This document shows positions 1 through 8,958 of a stretch of DNA of 64,000 bases, piece after piece. The DNA is from Stropharia rugosoannulata (Eukaryota; Basidiomycota; Agaricomycetes; Agaricales; Strophariaceae). The notes beneath the pieces are model-generated. The model made no database searches. It had not been told where the DNA came from and saw nothing but the letters and a program-made list of their open reading frames with translations. A program made the translations under genes and the position numbers. The stretch lies in assembly GCA_028532985.1 (NCBI GenBank), contig JANCIK010000001.1, positions 1,736,001-1,800,000 of the forward strand, given 5' to 3'. The first letter of the stretch is position 1, and the number at the start of each line of letters is the position of its first letter.

Positions 1-24
1 TACTTCCCCTAACACTGAAGTCAG

Positions 25-420
25 GAGTTGAAAGAAGCCTATTTTGCTGAATTGGCAACAAATAAACCTCAGGCAACAGCCGACATAACGGAAATTCAAG
101 ATTCTGATCAAGTCAAAAAGCCAGCAGCGAAAGCTCCACTCAAAAAGAAGGCAAACGACGATCCTTTCGGGGGTGATGAAGACGAAGATACTTCTGCAGA
201 AGCTAATGCGGCGCCGGAAAAGGTTACAAAAGAAGTAGCCAAGCCCAAGGGCAGGCCGATGCTCAAGAAGAAGAATGAGGATCCTTTTGCAAGTGACGAC
301 GAGGAAGCTGATCATGACAAAAAGAAGCAGACGTCTAATCCAAGCACGACTAGAACGAAACGTACTCAACCGGACGACGATAACGTTGAAGACCGACCGA
401 CCAAGAAGAAGGCTGTCTAG
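25..420 (+). CDS. 3' exon of a lysine/acid-rich nuclear-type protein (partial)
   Basis: This is the last exon of a gene that begins before the window. A branch-point-like ctaac followed by tcag at 21-24 marks a plausible 3' splice site. The frame then runs 131 codons from position 25 to TAG at 418-420. The product is strongly charged: lysine clusters such as LKKKANDDPF and LKKKNEDPFASDDEE alternate with acidic runs, and it ends in TKKKAV. The repeated K-K-K-x-(D/E)-DPF module suggests a disordered nuclear tail with localisation signals. No folded domain is visible, so I give no function. A tail of a DNA-associated enzyme such as a topoisomerase would fit, but that is only inference. Confidence 0.6.
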   Translation, partial: ELKEAYFAELATNKPQATADITEIQDSDQVKKPAAKAPLKKKANDDPFGGDEDEDTSAEANAAPEKVTKEVAKPKGRPMLKKKNEDPFASDDEEADHDKKKQTSNPSTTRTKRTQPDDDNVEDRPTKKKAV

Positions 421-741
421 ATACATTGCCTTAGCGAGCATCGTTTCCCGCCGCCGTCACGTTGTCACCAAATACATTTTATTAAGTCATGTACTAGCAT
501 GTACTACATATCTTTACAGAGCAGTATAATATGATATATGTGTGTTCGATGCTGTGATGGGCTTCCGTTGAGTTTATGCAGTTGTATACAGTGCGTGTTC
601 AGAACTATACTAGGTAGTAAAGTGTAAATGGAAATGATGAATATACTTTGTACAACAGGCATGAATTGAGGGCGAAGGAAAGGTTGTGCAGAAACAAATG
701 AAGGATAGAGAAACCCGAAAGCACATAAGAAAGGAAATGCA
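421..741. other. intergenic, convergent 3' flanks
   Basis: This is a short gap between two genes that converge on it. It contains AT-rich 3'-UTR-like sequence. No further coding exon was seen. Confidence 0.5.
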
Positions 742-2028
742 TCAATTCAATGACTGTAATTTCATCCACTCCTTGTCATTTGCGTTGAAGTCAACCCCCT
801 TCTTTTTCCACCATTCGCGAGCCGCGTCCCCTGGGATGATAGACTCCTCTAGGGCTTCTTCTATATCACACATACGGTATTGGATTGCCAGCCCTGACTT
901 GTCCCACCACTCAAGTACCTCGGGTCTATTATGCCGTGTGGCGCCCGTAAGTGCTTCCTGGTCGAAAACGAGGGCCAGCCCGCTGCCCAACCACCACTGG
1001 AGTACCTCAACCTTGCCGTGACAACTCGCATGTTGCAATGCATGTTTATCGTACTTGGGCTCGAGCTGTGAGCGTGCCCACCACTCAAGAACGTCCACGT
1101 TCCCGGCCGTGCTAGCCATATCCATCACACGCCCAATTTTCAGGGGCAACCCGCGCACCTCGTGCTGCCGCTTCCACCAGTCCAGAACTGGGATCTGATT
1201 CTTGGCGCTGGCGTATTCGAGCGCAGCTTCGGTGTACTCGAATGTGTGCCCGCAGTTCAACCACCAATCCAAGGATTCTACCTGTCCATTCCGTGAGGCG
1301 CGATCAACAGCCTCGGCGACGGACCCGCGTCCCGGAGGTGGGATGCGATCAGGGTGCTGCTCGAAACCATGTTTCCACCAGGAAAGGATATTTAGTCGAC
1401 CGTGCCGGGAAGCTTTAATGGGGATGAGGTCGTCATCAAATACCTCAAGGAACATTTTGTGGTGTTGCGAAAGGAAGTACTCCAGGACGTTCACGTAGCC
1501 AAAGCGGATTGCGAGCGTAGCGCCAATTTTTGTGAGGGGGTTTTCTGCGGAGGGGTTCGCGTTGCGGATTAGTGGCAAATGACCCATCAGGACTGCGCGG
1601 TCGGTTAGCGTAGCGCGAGTCCAATCGGACGGCTGGGGTAATGAGGTCGGAATTCCGACAGCCATTGTGAGCTCCCAGTCACCGACGTGCGCCATGATGT
1701 CAATGAGTATTTCGACAGGCAGATCTGGCGTCATTGACTGGCGGTGGCTGGCGGTTAATGTAGGAGACGACGTCGAGGCGTGGTCGAGGACGGCGGGGAA
1801 ATGGTAAGTATGGAGGTCATGGTTGGAAAGACGCGAGGCTAGTTCTGCGTCGGTGCCGATGGTTGGCAGGTTGCGCACTTTGAGAAAGAGAACAAGCTCC
1901 GAGTGTGTGAGTCGCTGGTATGCCTGCTGGACCTGCGCCAACGGCGAGGCTTCGGACTGGAGCTGGGGCATGTGGTTTGTCAATGGCGGAGACGACGAGC
2001 AGCCAAGATTGTGCATGCGCACCACCAT
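742..2028 (-). CDS. SAP-domain protein with degenerate ankyrin-like WW repeats
   Basis: A single uninterrupted frame of 428 codons. Residues about 40-70 (LTHSELVLFLKVRNLPTIG...) look like a SAP motif, a helix-turn-helix that usually binds DNA. A following segment, PDLPVEILIDIMAHVGDWEL (residues about 100-120), is F-box/ankyrin-cap-like. From about residue 160 there are at least six ~35-residue repeats ending in L-(E/D)-W-W or L-Q-W-W (NILSWW, SLDWW, VLDWW, VLEWW, VLQWW). These are diverged ankyrin-type repeats in which helix 2 ends in a Trp pair. The likely role is protein binding with a nucleic-acid-binding N-terminus; this is inferred from domains only. The ATG at 2028 is the first in frame; the next Met is at residue 5. 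It lies 195 bp downstream of the 141-aa gene on the same strand. Confidence 0.8.
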   Translation of the reverse strand: MVVRMHNLGCSSSPPLTNHMPQLQSEASPLAQVQQAYQRLTHSELVLFLKVRNLPTIGTDAELASRLSNHDLHTYHFPAVLDHASTSSPTLTASHRQSMTPDLPVEILIDIMAHVGDWELTMAVGIPTSLPQPSDWTRATLTDRAVLMGHLPLIRNANPSAENPLTKIGATLAIRFGYVNVLEYFLSQHHKMFLEVFDDDLIPIKASRHGRLNILSWWKHGFEQHPDRIPPPGRGSVAEAVDRASRNGQVESLDWWLNCGHTFEYTEAALEYASAKNQIPVLDWWKRQHEVRGLPLKIGRVMDMASTAGNVDVLEWWARSQLEPKYDKHALQHASCHGKVEVLQWWLGSGLALVFDQEALTGATRHNRPEVLEWWDKSGLAIQYRMCDIEEALEESIIPGDAAREWWKKKGVDFNANDKEWMKLQSLN

Positions 2029-2223
2029 GATTGACGGTGAGGCAGGGCAGGCAAGGGAGGAGGACGGAGAGGAAGGCAGACTTGTACTCCAATTCCAAGC
2101 CGTTTCTTCTTTCCCTCCACCAGAGCACGTGCCGCAAATGCCCCCGCCAAATGTCTCTTACTCGCATCAACCCAGGCTTTCATTCATCTCCTTTCATGGC
2201 GTACACACTTTCTATTATACTTC

Positions 2224-2699
2224 TTAATGAATCACCCGCAGTCTGTATATGAATCCCACCAGTTCTTCCCAGGAATCTAAATCCACCTCAACAAACTTGA
2301 CACTGTCTTCCTCAAATGTCGCCTGCAGGAACACCGCCGACGTGGTATTAAGCAGGCCGAATTTGCCCCGCATGTACATGAGCGCGTTCTAGCTCCTCTT
2401 CAGAAGGTGGATACTGGTGTATAAGAGGGCCCACTCACCCTCCCGCTCATGGTTGCCAGCCTTCCCCGCCCGACAGCCATGACCCGGTTCGCATACTCAA
2501 CCATTATCGGCCTGTCGCTAGGTCGACTGGCGGTGGCTAAAAAGGCGTGAAGTATCTCTCCAACACCCGCCGCGAACATATTGCTTGAGTGAGTCAGATC
2601 CGCGACCGTTTCGCTATGTGACTGCACCGGGGACTCCCTAGACGCCATGACACGGGTGCTTGATGTGTTAGAGCGGGTGGACGATGAGGACATCTGCAC
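2224..2699 (-). CDS. unidentified 141-aa protein, two exons
   Basis: Exon 1 is 2439-2699 (87 codons) and exon 2 is 2224-2388 (54 codons plus TAA). They are separated by a 50-nt intron with gtgagt donor and ctag acceptor. The 261 and 165 nt exons are both in phase 0. The N-terminus is Ser/Thr-rich. Residues about 30-80 look helical (NMFAAGVGEILHAFLATASR). The C-terminal exon reads NALMYMRGKFGLLNTTSAV then KFVEVDLDSWEELVGFIYRL, an amphipathic alpha/beta pattern. There is no signal peptide and no membrane segment. I do not recognise the family. A small subunit of a nuclear complex would fit the size and composition, but nothing in the sequence proves it. Confidence 0.65.
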
Positions 2700-3655
2700 G
2701 GGGAGCAGATAGCAGAAAGGGAGTGCTATGGAGAAGCGGCGAGGTACGACGGCAACCTATGCTGGTCCTTGTTTTGCACAATCTAAGATAAGTACATGCG
2801 TACTTATTATTTCTGGGCGCCCTTGCATTTTCTCCTGGCTTTGATCCGCATCAAATGCGCATCTGTCCCTTTGATATGCCAGCCTTGGTACGAAGATATC
2901 ATACCGAGACGTTGACAAGGCCGGACAAGCGTGCGTGTCGCTATGATATTTGAACGACCAGGTCTGCCGACCTCCCATGTAAATCTGATTCCTTTCACGA
3001 ATTGATATTTTATAGACGTTTCAGCCTTGTTTCTATCAAACACCTAGATCCAGAATTTTTCAATTCGCAATGGCAAAGTTAACCTGACTTCTGTAGCTTT
3101 CGGTTTGCTCTTCGCCCCTATTTCCCATGGACAACAGCCTTCACATCATTTTGATGCATGTACTTATGTTTGTGGCGATTTAACACCTACTGGAGTATGT
3201 CCATTCGTGTTGTACGCTTCGCGAATAACGTCAACTCCCGTAAAAATCAAAGGTAAAGCGACAGCTTTGCCATCAATTAGACTCCTCAGACTTGAATTCC
3301 TTCAAATAATCACTTCCAATGACTTCACTATTCAATCTGCATGAAGCTTCTATCATACTGACACATTAATAAACCGCAAACCATCTGGCCATCTTCTTGA
3401 TTCCCTTGTGTCAGCTTAAACCTTGTTCCAAAATGACATAATTGAATAGGTAGATGTTCCAGTCACTTGATATTATCACCTGGATTTCTCCACAGGCGCG
3501 GCCATCTTTGGCGTGATGCAAACATCGGGTATTGTTTACGGGTCTGCCTAAAGCGTAACTAATGGCTTCAGGATAACAATGTTTATCTAACCGTATCTTG
3601 ACTCTAGAAGGTTTTCGGTTCGCATTGAAGACAACCCTCAATTTCAAGTGAAGGG
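2700..3655. other. intergenic, no gene seen
   Basis: Only short ORFs without coding character. It includes the 5' flank of the 141-aa gene and the 3' flank of the coiled-coil gene. Confidence 0.5.
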
Positions 3656-4751
3656 TCATCTCGGAGAGGCTGCTATTTCCACCCCAGTTCCTACGGCGCA
3701 ATTTAGAAATTACTTGCGTATCAAAACATGTTGAACAGAGGTAATGACGCCTGCTCACCGATGTGTCTCAGGAATTGTTGGATGTTGACGAATAAATCAT
3801 CTGATTTGGCAAGTTCGTAGTCGTTGTTCAGAGCTTTCGCTGATTCTACTGTGCACAGACCTGATTAGCTTCCGGCAGATTGACTGCGAGATTAATGTTA
3901 CAATCATATCCAAATAGCGAACGCGCGCTGTGCGGGTACAGCGGGCTTTTCATGCCACCCGACGTTAGGATTGAAGAGAGGGGATCATCAATATCCCTGC
4001 TGCCGATGAACGAGTTGGACATCCGGGCTTGCCTGCTCGCCTTTATGTCAATAGTATGTGATGGTACATAAAGCACAGGCACTCACGAATTTTTCAGCGA
4101 TACTTTAATGCCCTCTACCTGCCTCTTCGTTTCATCTACCTGCTCTTGCAGGCTCTCCGGAAGATGCTCCGTGATCTGGAGGTCTACTTGCTCTCGGACC
4201 TGCGCTATAGTCTCCTCTCTTATAAGCTCTGCCCAACCCTTCGACTCGTTTCTGATATGTGTAGCTTAGTCGAACGGGATTCAATCTTTTTGTTTGTAGA
4301 AGTTACCCACCGCATAGATTCCTCAACTCCCCGCCTGACCTCGTTTTCCAAGCTCGCTCTGATCTCACTGAGTTGTTCCTCCATCTTCAAGCTATGTATG
4401 TCGACTTGATTGCGAACATCCTGTATCTCCTCGGGAGTCACCCTCTAGCTCATCCATAGTTAGATCTTCGGATGGAAATTATTAGATCTCGCGAAGGACA
4501 TACAGAGTCCTGAGGAAGGGCAAGGAACTGGTCTGCCTGCTCCTGCAGTACTGAAAACGCCTCGTTTCTTGAGGTGCGTGTTTCAGTCGGTTGTCGATAT
4601 TAATTATTATGACTGTAAAAACGCGCGCTACGCACAAGTAACCCCAGGTGAGTGCCATCTCTGCCATCGTTTCCTTTACTATGGCTGCAGATTCTTGCTC
4701 TCCCATTTCGACCGGGGTAGTCTGTTCTGTGGATTCAGTTTGTCCTGACAT
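3656..4751 (-). CDS. coiled-coil protein (small paralogue of the 27.1-29.8 kb gene)
   Basis: Seven exons, 236 aa: 4643-4751, 4504-4550, 4311-4444, 4087-4251, 3902-4032, 3759-3848, 3656-3690. They sum to 711 nt. Every intron is GT-AG, about 40-90 nt. The protein starts MSGQTESTEQTTPVEMG and has an acidic N-terminus. Residues about 55-150 are a long heptad-type helix (EEIQDVRNQVDIHSLKMEEQ, VREQVDLQITEHLPESLQEQ). Next come the motif VSLKNSQARMSNSFIG, a Ser/Pro linker, SLFGYDLESAK and the C-terminal helix VNIQQFLRHIG. The same order of motifs occurs in the gene at 27149-29836 (TSLHNSEARMYNAL, TLFGLNPEETK, DLNKFMAHIGV), so the two are paralogues. The function is unknown; oligomerisation through the coiled coil is likely. 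The last short exon (12 codons) is the least certain part. Confidence 0.65.
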
Positions 4752-5298
4752 TAGAATCGCGAGTTAAGAGTTGAAGACAAGCTCAGCCTGTGGAACTATT
4801 TAAGATATCACAGAGGAGACAGCCTCGAGGATACCTCGTGCTCAAGTCGACCGTGCTTATCCTCTGAAGGGCTCCGTATACCATGAGGTATAAATGCTCA
4901 GAAATTAATTCAAGAAGGTACTAAATTCGCGTCAGAGATGGACTCAAATTGCGCTTTATTGTGAAATTGTGAAATTGTATTTATGTTAAGTCGGCTTCGG
5001 TTGACCTTATACAAAGTATACAAATGCATTCACTATGTATGTGTCGTTTGTTTGTAACGGCTTATGTTCGGATAGAAATTCTATAGTAGACCAAAGTTGC
5101 ACAAAGGCAATGATGACACGTAATAATATAAAAGTGATTGGCTCTTTGGATGAGGAAAGTTATAAAGACCATCGAGCCAACATCGAACATACAGGTATCG
5201 GTGGACAGAATATTAGAGCGTCCGACGGTGTCAATTTAGTTGACATTGAGCTTCAGTAGGTCGAGAATGGGGACATGAATCAGCCAAGATAGGAGGCT
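4752..5298. other. intergenic, no gene seen
   Basis: AT-rich spacer with a short direct repeat gtgaaattgtgaaattgt near 4960. No coding exon is evident. Confidence 0.45.
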
Positions 5299-6578
5299 TC
5301 ACAGCTTCTGCCTCACCTTGGCTGGTTGGCTCTTAAACTCGAGGACAAGGTCCTTGCCCATCCCCGTGGTCAGGAAATCGCGCAAGTTCGTCAGCGCACG
5401 CACTTCCATTTTGTGCTGCGTGTCTTGACTCTCTGTCCCCATGTGCGGGAGCAGTGTCACCTGGGGAAAGTTGAAAAATCGGGGGTTGACATTGGGCTCG
5501 TCGGGGAATACGTCCAAGCCAGCGGCTGCAAGCTATAAGTTCGGATGTTAATATTCCCGAATTTCACGAATGCAAAAGCGTCAAGGACGTACATGACCAT
5601 CTTCTAGAGCCCTGATCATAGCGTCCTCGTCGATGACCTTGCCTCGGGCAGTATTAATGATAACTCCGCCTGGCTTCAATGCCCTGATCATCTTCTCTCC
5701 TACCAGACCTACAGTCTCTGCGCGCAGCGGCACATGCACGCTGAGCACGTCCGCCTGCGCGAGCATCTGGTCGACATCCGCGAAGTACTCACAAAACGAC
5801 GGCGCGCTGGAGCTCTTATGTCGCGAGTGGTAAATTACGCGCATGGGGAAAGCATGCACGAGCTCCGCCAGGCGGCCTCCGATGCCCCCCAGCCCCAGGA
5901 TCGCGAGCGTCTTCCCCGTCAGGTCGTGTGTGCGCTTACTGATCCCCGCGGGCTTCCACTTCAGGCTGCGCACCGAGCGCTCCGCGAGCGAGTACTGCCG
6001 CATCGTCGACAGGAGCAGGTACAGCGCCGTCGTCGCCGTGGCGTCGTCCACCGCGCCGGGCGTGTTCGAGAGGTAGATCCCTACTCCGAAGGGCGCGCAT
6101 CAGCATCTGTGGTGTACGGGCGATCGGGGAGGAAGAGAGCGCGTACCGCGGGCCTTGCAGGCGTGCACGTCGACGGGGTCGTATCCCGCGCCGTTGTGCG
6201 CGATCCAGCGCACGCTCGCAGGGAGGCCATCGATAAGCGCCTTGTCGAACACGCCGATCTGCTTCGCGGACTCGTTCTCCCTGTAGATCCCGACGGTTCC
6301 TTCGTACTTGCCGCCCGTGCGGAAGTCGGCGAGGAAGCTCTCGCGATCGGAGGAGTCGACCCACTGTCATGATACGCCGCAGTCGTATTAGTTTACCTGC
6401 GCTTCGGAAACATGGAGGACGAGAATAAGCGCTTACGATCACTTCGGCTATGTCCCCCAACAGGCGTTTGACATCGTCATGGGCCCATACAATGTGACCT
6501 GTGCAGGACGCCGCTCAGCGGACGTTAGACATAGATCTTTTCAGGGAACTTACTGCAAATCAATACGCGCGGTGCCAT
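5299..6578 (-). CDS. D-isomer-specific 2-hydroxyacid dehydrogenase (glyoxylate/hydroxypyruvate reductase-like)
   Basis: Five exons, 341 aa, the usual family length: 6554-6578, 6437-6498, 6147-6363, 5593-6080, 5299-5532. Exon 1 encodes only MAPRVLIC. The start was chosen because the exons then join in frame to HIVWAHDDVKRLLGDIAEV. The catalytic-domain segment GLPASVRWIAHNGAGYDPVD leads into ARGIYLSNTPGAVDDATA. The NAD(P)-binding motif is LAILGLGGIGGRLAEL (GxGxxG). The catalytic Arg lies in INTARGKVIDEDA, the Glu in DVFPDEPNVNP and the His in LLPHMGTES, so the active-site triad is complete. It should reduce a 2-keto acid such as glyoxylate or hydroxypyruvate with NAD(P)H in the cytosol. The substrate cannot be read from sequence. 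There is no targeting peptide. Confidence 0.92.
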
Positions 6579-7224
6579 TGAAGGTCTGCTGGGAGAGGGG
6601 TGCAGTAATTGGCTTATTTAGTACAAGACCGCAAGCTGAATTATTTGAGTGGCGCTGGGTGCCTATGAAATGATGAGAAAGGGGCTAGCCAGCGACTACG
6701 GGTGGTCATCGACATCGCTGAGACCGTCCTTATGAACAATCGGTGCCAGCACATCCGGACCGTGCTTATTGCCAATTTCCCGGCAGACCCCATAATAAGA
6801 AGTCTGGTGTAGGGTACACCTGACTCCAGCCGATTCCAGGAGCTGCGTGGACGCTCAGCGTTCCCGCCAGCGTGATGATGCGATTTGGAAAACCATGAAG
6901 CGTATATTTAACCTGATAACGTAAAACTGGCATGTTATTCGAAGCACCTACGCTCTCACGTATGCGCGTTATCGATATGCTATCCACCGTACAAAGCGAA
7001 GTACCCATTGGTCATTAAGCTTCTAGAAAAACTACATCAAGTGCTGCCGTGCACTAGAAGCAGGAAAGAATTGTAATTTTGAGCTGCTTCCAGCAGAGTT
7101 TCTGATTTTCATTCGACGATGAATCATGAACATCGCTCATTAATCTTAACATTCCATCCCTAGAGATAACACAGTGAACAATAAAAAAACACATCGTACA
7201 ATTTTTTAGAATTATCATTTGGTT
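6579..7224. other. intergenic, no convincing gene
   Basis: Contains an 80-codon minus-strand ORF at 6766-7008 with no family resemblance and no splice context. Otherwise AT-rich spacer between two minus-strand genes. Confidence 0.4.
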
Positions 7225-8958
7225 TTAGGTTTGGAGGAGCTACGAAAAAGCACATCATCATTCATCGACCTGACAGTCTTTGCATAACTTCAAGCACTCA
7301 CCTTAGGAACCGTTCGAATGAGAGATTTAATCTTTTTGCATTCGCTGAGGGCATTCTCGGCAACATCAGAGCCTAACATGCCCGCAGCATGATACCTCTT
7401 CAGATATCTAGTATTATATGCACCTTCAACCAAAGTCATAATAAACCATGTAAGCCGCAGTCTATACCTTAAACATGTCTCTTCCCTGTAGTCGGCATAT
7501 ATTTTGCGGTTATATTTTCGCTTTAAAGCATTAGAGCAACACGTCAAATGCTTGTTGATCTGCGGAACAGTAGAAATGCAACTCACTTCATTTTTGCGCG
7601 CCGCCTCTTCGTACAAGTGGTTTTGGTGAATAATGAAGTGGTCCGCGAGCACGTAGAGCGATACACCGGCAAGATACATTTCGAAAAGACACGCAGCTTT
7701 GTTTCCGCCGTACCCGACGAATCGTTCGTCGCACCTGCAAAGCAGTTTCAACCTTTGAGACATATAAAAAGTGAATGATACTGACCAAGGCGGGCCATCT
7801 TTTCTAAAAATGATATAGGGCTCGTAGGCTGCCTGATAGCGAGTCACTTTGTACACCTCTCCAGGGGGCGCCCTATAGAAGCGCCTGTAGTCAGAAGCGT
7901 TATGGCCAGGCGCCCAAAATGCATGAAACATGTCAACACGCTGCCGCTCTACCAGGTGCAGTAAATCCTAAGATCAAGATACAGTTCACAGTTCAAGTTG
8001 CCATATATCACGACGAGGGATAGACAGACTGTTTTCTTCGTCGGAAACGCGGCATAATCTGTGCCTTCATGGAAGTTGACGTACTCGAACGCAGGGACGA
8101 CGAGCGCCGCGCGCCCGGCATACAGCTTGTCGGAGATCGCAGAGCTGCGCCTGATGATGGTGCGGAAGTCTGTGCACGGAAAAAAGTCAATGTCCAGCAT
8201 CATTACGAAGTCTGTGCGCGCGAACAAGCGGGCGATGTTCCGCCACGTGTTGAACTGGCGGTCGAACTTGTCCACGACGAGGTGGACATCGACGAAGGCC
8301 GCCATGAGTGGCGACGAGGTGTACATGTCGTGCAGAGAGTCGAGCACGCTGCGGACGTGCTCGGGGATGTCCATTATGTGCACTGTCACTGAGATCGGGC
8401 CTGGGGGAAGGGAAAATGGGGTTTAGCACACGCAGGATTGGTACGTCAGCGCAAACCTCGGTATTTCTCTACTAGGCGTTCAAAGACACTGAACCGGTTG
8501 CTGGTGATCAGCGTTGTGATAGTGATGTCGTCGGCGGCGGGGGTACTCGTAGCGCGGTAGAAGTAGGGCATAACTTTAGAAGGGTGCATAGACGAGGAAA
8601 ACGCCTTGGACAGGACTGTGTTTTCGTCTATATAGATAGATTCCTTATGCCCCAGGCCATTGCGCAGAGTATAGTCGCTCGAGGTCCAGGCAAAAATTGA
8701 ACGTCGCCGCGTTTGCCAGGTATTATCTGGCATTAGAGTGAAAGCAGGCTGGATAGCACCAGAGCCACGAGCAGGAGCTGCTTTATTTAGGCGAGCGGAT
8801 GTACTAGAGACAGGGCCTGAGACGAAGCTCTGAACCATCGACGCCAGAGGAGAGATAAAGAGCAGATTCGTGGTGTATATGACACAAATGGTGACCAGGA
8901 AGAACATAATGTATTGCAGAACCATTCGCACAGAGGAGAGCCGCATCAGGGGAGCCAT
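7225..8958 (-). CDS. LARGE-type glycosyltransferase, family GT49, type II membrane protein
   Basis: Multi-exon: 8457-8958, 8030-8400, 7786-7967, 7587-7734, 7468-7520, 7302-7407, then either a 15-nt exon 7225-7239 (458 aa) or read-through to a stop at 7290 (457 aa). A short cytoplasmic N-terminus is followed by one membrane segment (residues about 13-35, VLQYIMFFLVTICVIYTTNL) and a Ser/Pro stem. The catalytic domain has DDITITTLITSNRF, then VMMLDIDFFPC, which is the DxD metal/nucleotide-sugar site. It continues with YEPYIIFRKDGPPW, CDERFVGYGGNKAACLFEM and ADHFIIHQNHLYEE, all typical of the LARGE/B4GAT1 family. It should act in the Golgi lumen on glycans. Donor and acceptor are not known for fungi. 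It has one GT domain, unlike the two-domain animal LARGE. The exon 5/6 intron is 60 nt and stop-free, so retention would keep the frame. Confidence 0.88.

Noticed and set aside
5734..6372. 212-codon plus-strand ORF
   Set aside because: It is antisense to the dehydrogenase exons and rich in Arg/Ala, as expected for a shadow frame.
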